The notes under the pieces are model-generated. The model saw nothing but the letters and a program-made list of their open reading frames with translations. It did no database searches and was not told where the DNA came from. Below, in pieces: positions 56,849 through 64,000 of a stretch of 64,000 bases of DNA. The DNA comes from Thermosynechococcus vestitus BP-1 (GTDB taxonomy: Bacteria; Cyanobacteriota; Cyanobacteriia; Thermosynechococcales; Thermosynechococcaceae), in contig NC_004113.1 of the NCBI RefSeq assembly GCF_000011345.1, positions 2,046,001 to 2,110,000 on the forward strand, given 5' to 3'. The translations under genes were made by a program, and so were the position numbers. Within the stretch, counting starts at the first letter, position 1. Each line of letters opens with the position of its first letter.

Positions 56849-57652
56849 ATGGGGCGCACGATTGTCATTACCTCGGGCAAAGGAGGTGTAGGGAAAACAA
56901 CCGCTAGTGCCAATATTGGTGTTGCTTTGGCCAAATTGGGGCGATCGGTGGTGCTCATTGATGCAGACTTCGGCTTGCGCAACCTCGACCTACTGCTCGG
57001 TTTGGAAAATCGGATAGTTTACACCGCCATTGATGTGCTGACGGGGCAGTGTCGCCTAGATCAAGCCCTTGTGCGCGATAAGCGCCTCAATAAATTGGTC
57101 TTGCTGCCCGCCGCCCAAAGCCGCAATAAGGATGCCATTACCCCAGAGCAAATGCGACAGTTGGCATCCGCCCTAAGCAAGCACTATGACTACGTGCTCA
57201 TTGATTGTCCAGCAGGGATTGAGGCGGGATTTCGGAATGCCATTGCCCCCGCCCAGGAAGCCTTGGTGGTGACCACCCCAGAAATCGCCGCCGTACGGGA
57301 TGCTGATCGCGTGATTGGCCTGCTGGAGGCCTACCGCATTCGCAATAGCCATCTCATTTTGAATCGGTTGCGCCCGGCAATGGTGGCAGCCAACGATATG
57401 ATGTCCGTTGAAGATGTCCAAGAAATTCTTTCTATTCCCCTGATTGGCATTGTTCCTGAGGATGAGAAGGTGATTGTTTCCACCAATAAGGGGGAACCTT
57501 TGGTCTTGGCAGAGTCGCCGTCGCTGGCGGGACAGGCTTTTATGAATATTGCCCGCCGCCTGGAGGGGGAAAAAGTTGAGTTTCTCGATCTCGAGGCGGC
57601 AAGCGGGGGATTATTTAGTCGGATTCGACGCTTGTTTGGGGCAAAGGGATGA
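56849..57652 (+). CDS. minD: septum site-determining ATPase MinD
   Basis: The 267-residue ParA/MinD ATPase has the deviant Walker [16 protein letters not shown] at residues 10-24, [10 protein letters not shown] and the C-terminal amphipathic membrane helix ([13 protein letters not shown]). It recruits MinC to the membrane and oscillates with MinE. The stop overlaps minE by 4 bases. Confidence 0.95.
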   Translation: MGRTIVITSGKGGVGKTTASANIGVALAKLGRSVVLIDADFGLRNLDLLLGLENRIVYTAIDVLTGQCRLDQALVRDKRLNKLVLLPAAQSRNKDAITPEQMRQLASALSKHYDYVLIDCPAGIEAGFRNAIAPAQEALVVTTPEIAAVRDADRVIGLLEAYRIRNSHLILNRLRPAMVAANDMMSVEDVQEILSIPLIGIVPEDEKVIVSTNKGEPLVLAESPSLAGQAFMNIARRLEGEKVEFLDLEAASGGLFSRIRRLFGAKG

Positions 57653-57969
57653 TTAGTGAACTTCTGGAGCGGCTGTTTACCCGCACTCCCCCCAGTCGCA
57701 CCACCGCTAAAGAGCGCCTGAAGCTGGTGTTGGCCCACGATCGCACGGCGCTGACGCCGGAAATTCTAGACAATCTGCGGCGAGATATTCTAGAGGTTGT
57801 CTCGCGGTATGTGGAGCTAGAAACAGAGGGGCTAGCGGTTTCCCTAGAGTCGGATCAGCGGACAACGGCTCTGATTGCCAATTTACCCATTAAACGGCTG
57901 AAGCTGTCCCCAGAGGATGCCCCGCTGCCAGAGAATTTCCCACCAGAAAACGAGGCAAAAGAGCGTTGA
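57649..57969 (+). CDS. minE: cell division topological specificity factor MinE
   Basis: The 106-residue protein starts [32 protein letters not shown], the anti-MinCD helix region, and continues with a topological domain. It stimulates MinD ATPase and shapes MinD oscillation. It starts inside minD and overlaps the glycosyltransferase start. Confidence 0.93.
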   Translation: MISELLERLFTRTPPSRTTAKERLKLVLAHDRTALTPEILDNLRRDILEVVSRYVELETEGLAVSLESDQRTTALIANLPIKRLKLSPEDAPLPENFPPENEAKER

Positions 57970-59162
57970 GTACTGTTGCAGTTGGACTAGCAGCGATCGC
58001 CAGTGGCGCGATCGTGGCACAGGCACCTTGGGCAGCTGTTTTAATCGCCCGTTTAGGGTCGGGTTGGCGACGCCCTTCCCCCTTAACCCCTCAGCCTTCT
58101 CGCCCAGAAAACTTGGCCAAGGTGTCAATTATTGTACCGACCCTCAATGAGGCGCAGCGATTGCAACCCTGTTTGGCGGGTCTCATGCGCCAGGGCTACG
58201 AAGTGCGGGAAATTCTCATTGTCGATAGTCATTCCCAAGATGGCACAGTTGAGATTGTACAGGCGGCGCAACACGGGGATCCCCGTCTGCGAGTGGAGTT
58301 TGATCCTCCCCTACCGCCGGGGTGGGTGGGACGGCCCTGGGCGTTGCATACGGGCTTTTGTCGTGCCCATCCTGACAGCGAATGGATTTTGGGGATTGAT
58401 GCGGATACGCAACCACAGCCCGGCCTTGTGGCCAGTCTTTTGGAAACCGCACAGCGGGAGCAATTAGATCTCATTTCCCTCTCCCCCTGCTTTATCCTCA
58501 AGAGGGGGGGTGAATGGTGGCTGCAACCGGCATTGCTGTTAACCTTGATCTATCGCTTTGGTGCAGCTCCGCCTGTGGCAAGGCAACCGGAGCGGCTTTT
58601 GGCCAATGGTCAGTGCCTGTTGGTGCGGCGATCCTGCCTTGAAGCGATCGGGGGGTACCAGGTTGCCGCTTCCTCCTTTTGTGATGATGTGACGTTGGTG
58701 CGAGCCATAGCAGCTACGGGGGCGCGGGTGGCCTTTCGCGATGGATCAAGGGTACTCAAGGTGCGCATGTATGAAGGAATGGCAGAAACTTGGCGAGAAT
58801 GGGGGCGATCGCTGGACCTGAAGGATGCCACCCCAGTTGCCCAAGTGTGGGGCGATGCCTATTTCCTCTGGGCAGTCCAGGGATTACCGTTGCCCCTGTT
58901 CGTTTTGGGGTTAGTTGCCCTGGCAGTGACGACTCCCACCCTGCCTCTTGAGATGGCGACATTGCTCAATGGCCTACTGGTGCTGATTCGCTGGGGCATG
59001 ACTCTGGCGATCGCTCCTGTCTATGATTGGCAGACGGGTCAAGGGCGCTGGCTCTTTTGGCTATCACCGCTTGCGGATCCCCTAGCGGCACTGCGGATTA
59101 CCCTCTCCTCTTGGCAACGCCCCAAGCAGTGGCGAGGACGAACCTACAGTTCGCAAACTTAG
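57966..59162 (+). CDS. GT2 glycosyltransferase with membrane helices
   Basis: The 398-residue protein is a family 2 glycosyltransferase: [18 protein letters not shown] near residue 50, DADTQPQPG near 145, and several C-terminal hydrophobic segments (residues 305-375). [13 protein letters not shown] is typical of the carotenoid-type GT2 enzymes (CruG-like), which glycosylate carotenoids; the assignment is tentative. A TTG start overlaps the minE stop. It closes the ycf66-min operon. Confidence 0.75.
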   Translation: MSTVAVGLAAIASGAIVAQAPWAAVLIARLGSGWRRPSPLTPQPSRPENLAKVSIIVPTLNEAQRLQPCLAGLMRQGYEVREILIVDSHSQDGTVEIVQAAQHGDPRLRVEFDPPLPPGWVGRPWALHTGFCRAHPDSEWILGIDADTQPQPGLVASLLETAQREQLDLISLSPCFILKRGGEWWLQPALLLTLIYRFGAAPPVARQPERLLANGQCLLVRRSCLEAIGGYQVAASSFCDDVTLVRAIAATGARVAFRDGSRVLKVRMYEGMAETWREWGRSLDLKDATPVAQVWGDAYFLWAVQGLPLPLFVLGLVALAVTTPTLPLEMATLLNGLLVLIRWGMTLAIAPVYDWQTGQGRWLFWLSPLADPLAALRITLSSWQRPKQWRGRTYSSQT

Positions 59163-59191
59163 AGCTTTTTGTTGATCAGTTAACCGGAGCG

Positions 59192-60424
59192 ATGACATTC
59201 ACGAGAACATCACTCTTAACTGCTGCCCAAGGGGCACTTGTAACCAGATTTGCGGAAATTGATGGCCGCGTCAAGAAAAATTTAGATCGAGTTCTGGCAG
59301 CCTTTCGTCAGCACCGACTGGGGGTACACCACTTCAGTAGCATGACCGGCTATGGCCACGGCGATTTGGGGCGAGAGGTGCTGGATCGGGTGTTTGCCCA
59401 GGTGATGGGAGCTGAGGCGGCTTTAGTGCGGGTGCAATTTGTCTCTGGTACCCACGCGATCGCCACCGCCCTCTTTGGGGTGTTACGTCCTGGGGATGAG
59501 CTCATTTCCCTTGCCGGTCCTCCCTACGACACCCTAGAAGAGGTGATTGGCCTGCGGGGTCAAGGACAGGGCTCCCTCAAGGATTTTGGTATTCACTATC
59601 GCGAGCTTCCTCTGCTGGCCAGTGGTGAGCCGGATTGGGGCGCGATCGCCACCTGTGTTCAACCCCAAACCCGCATGGTGCTCATTCAACGGTCCTGCGG
59701 CTACACATGGCGCCCTAGCCTCAGCCTCGAAGACATCGGCAAAATGATTCAGCTGATCAAGAGTCAGAATCCCGATGTGGTCTGTTTTGTGGATAACTGC
59801 TACGGTGAATTTGTCGAGACCCAAGAACCGCCCCATGTCGGTGCCGATTTGATTGCTGGCTCGCTGATTAAAAACCCTGGGGGTACCATCGCCACAGCGG
59901 GGGGCTATTTAGCAGGACGCGCTGATCTCATTGAGCAGGCCAGTTATCGCCTCACGGCACCGGGAATTGGCCACGAAGGGGGTGCCACGTTTGATCAACA
60001 TCGCCTGCTCTTTCAAGGGCTCTTCTTAGCACCACAAATGGTCGGTGAAGCCCTTAAGTGTGCCCACCTATTGGCCTATGTCTTTGATGAACTGGGCTAT
60101 CCAGTCAACCCTGCCCCCCTGTCTCGCCGCCGCGATGTCATTCAAGCTGTCCAATTGGGCAGTCCTGAAAAGCTGATTGCCTTTTGCCGCATCCTACAAC
60201 GCTACTCTCCCGTGGGTTCCTACTTGGATCCGGTACCGGCACCAATGCCCGGCTACGCCGATGATCTGGTCATGGCTGGTGGTACGTTTATTGATGGCAG
60301 CACCTCGGAACTGTCTGCCGATGGCCCTTTGCGTCCGCCCTATATTGTCTTTTGTCAGGGAGGGACCCACCACACCCACATGGCTTTGATTTTAGAAGCC
60401 CTCCTAGAGGCTCAAGTTTTTTGA
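59192..60424 (+). CDS. PLP-dependent methionine gamma-lyase / aluminium-resistance family protein
   Basis: The 410-residue protein belongs to the COG4100 family: HHFSSMTGYGHGDLGREVLDR near residue 50, FVSGTHAIATALFGVLRPGD near 90, and the PLP lysine in AGSLIKNPGGTIATAGGY near residue 230. ATG 59192 has CCGGAG upstream. It follows the GT2 gene by 29 bases and converges with the GT4 gene, overlapping its stop. It probably cleaves a sulphur amino acid; true substrate unknown. Confidence 0.85.
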   Translation: MTFTRTSLLTAAQGALVTRFAEIDGRVKKNLDRVLAAFRQHRLGVHHFSSMTGYGHGDLGREVLDRVFAQVMGAEAALVRVQFVSGTHAIATALFGVLRPGDELISLAGPPYDTLEEVIGLRGQGQGSLKDFGIHYRELPLLASGEPDWGAIATCVQPQTRMVLIQRSCGYTWRPSLSLEDIGKMIQLIKSQNPDVVCFVDNCYGEFVETQEPPHVGADLIAGSLIKNPGGTIATAGGYLAGRADLIEQASYRLTAPGIGHEGGATFDQHRLLFQGLFLAPQMVGEALKCAHLLAYVFDELGYPVNPAPLSRRRDVIQAVQLGSPEKLIAFCRILQRYSPVGSYLDPVPAPMPGYADDLVMAGGTFIDGSTSELSADGPLRPPYIVFCQGGTHHTHMALILEALLEAQVF

Positions 60425-61743
60425 GGCCAGCCGTAGGCTTGGGCAACTGCTTCCCATTGGCACAAAATACTCTGCTCAAAGGCTTCCCGCCAGGTGGGGC
60501 AGGTTGCTTGGGTAATCTGGTGTGCCTGTGCCCCCATCCGCTGGCGATAGTGGGTATCGTCTAACAGCGGGGCAATGGCGGCTGCCCAATCTTGGGGGTC
60601 GCGACTGTAAACCACTACTCCATCCTCCCCTGAAGCTTGGACATATTTGCGTCCACCATCAAAACCAGAAATAACGACCGGTAATCCCGCTGCCCTTGCT
60701 TCCACCACCACATTGGGTCCCGTTTCTGACTCTGAAGGAAAGACGAATAGATCGCTACTGGCATAAATTGCCCCCAGTTTTTCTTGGGGTATCTTGCCGG
60801 TGAGGGTGACGCGATCGCCCAAGAGGTCTTTGACCAGGACAGCCTGCGCCCCTTCGCCCACAATCAACACATGGAACACCTTTCCTTGGTTAGCTAATCT
60901 TTGAGCTGCCCGCGCTAACAGGAGCACATTTTTACTGGCATCCACCCGACCGACAAAAAGGATGATCGGCCCCTCTGGCAGGTGATACTCCTCCCGTAGC
61001 CATTGGGGATTGCGCAATCGCGGATGAAAGCGATCGCGATCAATGCCCCGCTGAAACCACGCCACCCGCTCAGGGGGCAAAAACGTGAGCAGCCAGTCGG
61101 CATCCTGCTGCCGCGAGACCAGTACGCGATCGCTGGCACGCATAAAGCCCGCTAGTTTGCGTTTGGCTTGGCAACCAAACCACTGATCCACCTGTAGTTG
61201 CTTCAGCCATAGCCACCGCCAAAATTTCTGCCCCCTACTGCGGCCACTCAAACGCCAAATAATTTCCCGGGAATAGGTGCGGGTCAGTAACGGCAAATCC
61301 GTGTGAATCGAACTGAGCAGAGGACGACGCTGCTGGCGGCAAAAGCGGCGCACTGTTTGCGCAAAGCTAAAGGTATCTGTAATGTGAAACACCTGATGTT
61401 GGGGTAAATAACGGCGCAATGCCCAGTGAAAGGGAGCGACATCGGTCATACCTGCCCCTTGGCGCATGATTTCTAGTGAGTGCGTGCTGAACTGGGGCGG
61501 CAACAATTGGTAGCGAACATTGGCCGCCACCTCCAGGGTTTGGTGTTTTGCACCAAGGAAATAGATCGTCAAGTCGATCCGCTCTGGGTAGTGGCTGGCA
61601 GCTTCAGCAAAACGTTCCCAGCATTTGACGTGTCCACCGGCATGGGGTTGCCATTCTAAACAAATGAAGACGGCAACAGATAGTGGTTGTGGCACTCTAG
61701 GCTTCTCAAGGTTGCATTTTGTTAAAGATTCACTGAATATCAC
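60412..61743 (-). CDS. GT4 family glycosyltransferase
   Basis: The 443-residue protein has a GT-B fold: N-terminal VAVFICLEWQPHAGGHVKCWER, a linker, then ILFVGRVDASKNVLLLARAA, SDLFVFPSESETGPNVVVEARAAGLPVV with the nucleotide-sugar E-x7-E element. It probably works on lipid or polysaccharide sugars. The start is uncertain: GTG 61743 or a later GTG at 61695 with a GAGAAG site; 61743 lies inside a 22-bp repeat pair. Confidence 0.8.
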   Translation of the reverse strand: MIFSESLTKCNLEKPRVPQPLSVAVFICLEWQPHAGGHVKCWERFAEAASHYPERIDLTIYFLGAKHQTLEVAANVRYQLLPPQFSTHSLEIMRQGAGMTDVAPFHWALRRYLPQHQVFHITDTFSFAQTVRRFCRQQRRPLLSSIHTDLPLLTRTYSREIIWRLSGRSRGQKFWRWLWLKQLQVDQWFGCQAKRKLAGFMRASDRVLVSRQQDADWLLTFLPPERVAWFQRGIDRDRFHPRLRNPQWLREEYHLPEGPIILFVGRVDASKNVLLLARAAQRLANQGKVFHVLIVGEGAQAVLVKDLLGDRVTLTGKIPQEKLGAIYASSDLFVFPSESETGPNVVVEARAAGLPVVISGFDGGRKYVQASGEDGVVVYSRDPQDWAAAIAPLLDDTHYRQRMGAQAHQITQATCPTWREAFEQSILCQWEAVAQAYGWPQKT

Positions 61744-61782
61744 ATTATGAGTATCGCATTATCACATTATGAATATCGCATT
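61739..61782. repeat. tandem 22-bp repeat between divergent genes
   Basis: ATCACATTATGARTATCGCATT occurs twice in direct tandem (61739-61760 and 61761-61782) with one difference. It sits between the GT4 gene and the TM2 gene, just upstream of TAGAAT (61784-61789), a possible -10. It could be an operator. Confidence 0.6.
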
Positions 61783-61804
61783 GTAGAATCATTCACAGTG
61801 AGTA

Positions 61805-62104
61805 ATGATGGGCTACCGTAATCGCGCGATCGCTATTCTCTTAGCATTAGTTGGCATCTTTCTTCCGGGACTTCATAAGTTTTATTTGCGCCAACCCCTA
61901 TGGGGAGGAATTTATCTGATGCTGGGGCTACTCTTTTCGACAGAGCCCCAGGGTTCTCTAGGGAGCATTGCCCGTATTGCCTGTGTCATTGAGGCCGTGT
62001 GGTATTTGTTTCAGGGGGCTGATGCCTTTGATGCCACCTTTAACCCCAACATTAGTGCGGTGGTTCCAAAGCTGCCGGCCCCTCCTCTTGAGAAATCAAC
62101 CTAG
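61805..62104 (+). CDS. TM2-domain small membrane protein
   Basis: The 99-residue protein has two to three membrane segments with the motif LVGIFLPGLHKFYLRQPLWGGIYL, which fits the TM2 domain (G...HRFYLG...GIL). The start is either of two adjacent ATGs (61805 or 61808). The function of TM2 proteins is unknown. It overlaps the next gene by 4 bases convergently. Confidence 0.65.
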   Translation: MMGYRNRAIAILLALVGIFLPGLHKFYLRQPLWGGIYLMLGLLFSTEPQGSLGSIARIACVIEAVWYLFQGADAFDATFNPNISAVVPKLPAPPLEKST

Positions 62105-62535
62105 TACCGCCAATAGCGACGACCTTGCCAGAAAATCCCCACGGCTGTGCCAATCAGGAACACGTCAGTGACAGGGAAAAATAGGGGCCGCAATCCCAAG
62201 GTACTGCCAAAAAAGCTGAAAAACAGACTGCCCACTAGGACACACAGAAATAACGCCCAAAGGGTGCCGCTATAGATAGGGGCTGGGTTAAACCACACCT
62301 CTAAGGAGATCACTGCCACCATCCCAAGGCCAATGCTCACACCCAGGCGGAGTAACAGAACCAAGGGAGGTTGAAGCAGGATGATCAGTGCCTCGCGCAC
62401 CGCTGTAACGGCACCCGCAATATAGTAAAGCCCTGTATCAAGCAGCGCTGCCAGCAAGGCAACCAGAAGACCTGTGGGCACTAGCGATCGCCACGGTAGT
62501 GCCTTAAACTGTTGCCAAGGATCGGACACAAGCAA
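62101..62535 (-). CDS. cyanobacterial hypothetical membrane protein
   Basis: The 144-residue protein has about four transmembrane helices (residues 17-37, 52-72, 88-110 and 117-136) and a short basic end. I do not recognise a named family. It is cotranscribed with the upstream DUF760 gene or driven separately (27-base gap). Confidence 0.6.
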   Translation of the reverse strand: MLVSDPWQQFKALPWRSLVPTGLLVALLAALLDTGLYYIAGAVTAVREALIILLQPPLVLLLRLGVSIGLGMVAVISLEVWFNPAPIYSGTLWALFLCVLVGSLFFSFFGSTLGLRPLFFPVTDVFLIGTAVGIFWQGRRYWRY

Positions 62536-62562
62536 GACTCACATTAAGAATGTTGGCAGGAC

Positions 62563-62895
62563 CTAGGGCATCGGTAGATCGCCGAGGCTCATTTCCAGCT
62601 CCATGCGCTGTTCCATCTGGCGCAGAAAATACCCCGTCATCATCGCTGAGGCCAATAACCCCGCCAGGTTATCGCGATCGGTGGCAATTTGGACATTAAA
62701 ATCCTCGGAGGGAAGGCCGCCCACGAGACCTTGGACGTTTTGGCTGATAATTTGGCGAATTTCTGGACTGACGGAACGGGCAATACGGGTCAAAACTTCT
62801 GGCGATTGGCTTTGCAGGTACTTTAGGAGCAGATTGGGCTGCCCATCGTCCGTAGAAGACTGGTAGAAATTAGCGTTTCCGGGATCAAAAACCAT
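62563..62895 (-). CDS. DUF760 family protein
   Basis: The 110-residue protein contains LLLKYLQSQSPEVLTRIARSVSPEIRQIISQNVQGLVGGLP and AGLLASAMMTGYFLRQMEQRMELE, the hallmarks of DUF760, a helical family shared by cyanobacteria and plastids. Plastid homologues have been linked to stress and degradation; the role here is unknown. Confidence 0.82.
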   Translation of the reverse strand: MVFDPGNANFYQSSTDDGQPNLLLKYLQSQSPEVLTRIARSVSPEIRQIISQNVQGLVGGLPSEDFNVQIATDRDNLAGLLASAMMTGYFLRQMEQRMELEMSLGDLPMP

Positions 62896-63033
62896 AGGCA
62901 GTGCTCGTTAGTGATGTTAAGTATATGTTACCAAAACGAAATACTCTCCTAAAGTCAAGGCTCCCATGCTCCCTACTCTAACTGTAGAATAGACCTCAGC
63001 AGTTGGTGAGATTGAATACACAAGGATTCTTGC

Positions 63034-63408
63034 ATGACCGCCCTCGATCGGCTTCAGCCTGCCAACCCTCGGGAAGTCAATATCTTTGCCCCCTATATGC
63101 GTGCTGAGAAGCGTCCGTTACTTCCCTTGGGCATCGCCCTCTACCGTCTGGGTAGGTTGGAGGGACAACGGGGAATTGAAGGCGGTAACAATGTTGATTT
63201 TGTTGCCACATGGACGATCGCCAACTTGCCGGCGGATTTATCCCGCTGTACGGTGACCTTTGATAACTCTCCTGATCTGCAGTACGAAATGTCTATCACC
63301 ACGTTTGAGCTAGTGGATTATCTCATTGATGTCATTATTAACTATAAAAAATATCGGATTGCTGATTTTTCCAAAGCGTTTTATCGTAAGCTGTTACGGC
63401 TTGAGTAA
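63034..63408 (+). CDS. ebsA: EbsA-like type IV pilus/biofilm regulator
   Basis: The 124-residue protein starts MTALDRLQPANPREVNIFAPY and contains GGNNVDFVATWTIANLPADLSRC and ADFSKAFYRKLLRLE. This pattern matches EbsA (essential for biofilm self-suppression), which helps type IV pilus assembly and suppresses biofilm in Synechococcus elongatus. It is near a phosphotransacetylase-like gene, as I recall in other cyanobacteria. Confidence 0.7.
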   Translation: MTALDRLQPANPREVNIFAPYMRAEKRPLLPLGIALYRLGRLEGQRGIEGGNNVDFVATWTIANLPADLSRCTVTFDNSPDLQYEMSITTFELVDYLIDVIINYKKYRIADFSKAFYRKLLRLE

Positions 63409-63456
63409 GGCTTGGGTGTTCAGTAGGGTTGGGGTCGCGGCAGGAGTAACTCAACG

Positions 63457-64000
63457 GTGGGAAAGCATTTATTGATTGGTTCAATTGTTCCCTATAGCGG
63501 CAAGTCTGCAACGATTATAGGCTTGGCCAAGCTCTGTCGCGATCGCCATCTGCGCATTGCCTATGGTAAGCCCCTGGGCACATACCAACCCACCACCGAT
63601 AGCGAAGAAACCGAAGCTGATGTCAGCTTTTTACAGAAAACCCTCAACCTAGAGAATGTGCGGCCCACTTTGCTCACCCTGACCCCAGAAGCCATCAAGG
63701 CGCGACTGACGGGCACAGATCAGCAGGATTATCGCCAAGCCCTAGCGGCCTATCACAGCATTAACAGCGAAGACTTGGTGCTTCTCGAAGGGCCAGCAAC
63801 ATTGGCAGAGGGGCGACTGTTTGATTTGGACTTGGCTCAGATGGCAGCGGTGTTGGAGGCACCGATTTTACTGGTGGTGCGCTATGAATCTCCCTTGGTG
63901 GTGGAATCGCTCCTTTTGGCCAAGTCGGAATTGGGCGATCGCCTATTGGGGGTGATCATCAACGATATTCCCGAAAGCGAGACCCAACCCTTGCCTGCTA
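63457..64000 (+). CDS. phosphotransacetylase family protein (BioD-like N domain), partial
   Basis: The frame is open from GTG 63457 (CAGGAG ribosome site at 63441-63446) to the window end, about 181 codons. The N-terminus KHLLIGSIVPYSGKSATIIG is a P-loop like that of BioD and the N-terminal domain of Pta; LLVVRYESPLVVES and GVIINDIPE follow the same family. Cyanobacterial homologues carry a DRTGG domain after this point, which would lie outside the window. Confidence 0.75.
   Translation, partial: MGKHLLIGSIVPYSGKSATIIGLAKLCRDRHLRIAYGKPLGTYQPTTDSEETEADVSFLQKTLNLENVRPTLLTLTPEAIKARLTGTDQQDYRQALAAYHSINSEDLVLLEGPATLAEGRLFDLDLAQMAAVLEAPILLVVRYESPLVVESLLLAKSELGDRLLGVIINDIPESETQPLPA

Overview
The window is chromosomal DNA from a unicellular thermophilic cyanobacterium, almost certainly Thermosynechococcus (T. 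elongatus/vulcanus group). The evidence is three tandem phycobilisome rod-core linker genes, psbZ, psbX, a CAAD thylakoid protein, Ycf66, cyanobacterial MinCDE, a SesB-like blue/teal photoreceptor, an ORF-less group II intron of the kind that has multiplied in this genus, and frequent copies of the cyanobacterial octamer GCGATCGC (HIP1). Species assignment rests on my recognition of proteins, not on a search.

Layout. 1-1862: end of the cpc operon (cpcG1 end, cpcG2, cpcG4), closed by a strong terminator. 1995-11341: M23 peptidase, psbZ, a minus-strand operon (CAAD protein, glutamine amidotransferase, TrmH-type methyltransferase), an ATP-grasp protein, ffh, a GH57 glucan enzyme, a BtuF-like protein and tRNA-Phe. 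11388-11993 is unexplained non-coding sequence. 12098-15027: pgm and sbcD, followed by a candidate small RNA (promoter, hairpin, terminator). 15307-20361: a sigma-70-like factor, a DUF1822 protein and a CHAT caspase-like protease in one minus-strand cluster. 20652-27112: metallo-hydrolase, lipase-like hydrolase, trmB, an SDR gene remnant, amt with an NtcA box, tab2, dapB, a cupin. 27133-28026: a 5'-truncated gene and AT-rich DNA.

28027-31189 is the most interesting stretch: protoglobin, Roadblock/LC7 (MglB-like), MglA-like small GTPase, DUF4388 protein, bacteriohemerythrin and DUF167 protein, all on one strand with short gaps. It looks like a gas- or redox-responsive small-GTPase module. Next come an M1 aminopeptidase with HEAT repeats, trpS, a zinc-ribbon membrane protein, two gene remnants around a group II intron (about 36715-37530), and the SesB-like GAF-GGDEF-EAL photoreceptor.

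40544-45646 is a four-gene bicarbonate-type ABC importer operon (cmpABCD). It is followed by a TnpB-only IS1341-type element, an orphan LivF-type ATPase, tRNA-Arg(CCG), a frameshifted hendecad-repeat gene, a DUF4079 protein and the cytochrome c oxidase operon ctaCDE. 53029-60424 holds a phosphodiester glycosidase-like gene, psbX, and a tight plus-strand operon of ycf66, an NTF2-like secreted protein, minC, minD, minE and a GT2 enzyme, then a PLP lyase. The right end carries a GT4 glycosyltransferase, small membrane proteins, DUF760, ebsA and the start of a phosphotransacetylase-like gene.

The genes cover light harvesting, inorganic carbon and ammonium uptake, respiration, division-site placement and surface behaviour (c-di-GMP photoreceptor, MglA-type GTPase, EbsA). 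All functions are inferred from reading the sequence.
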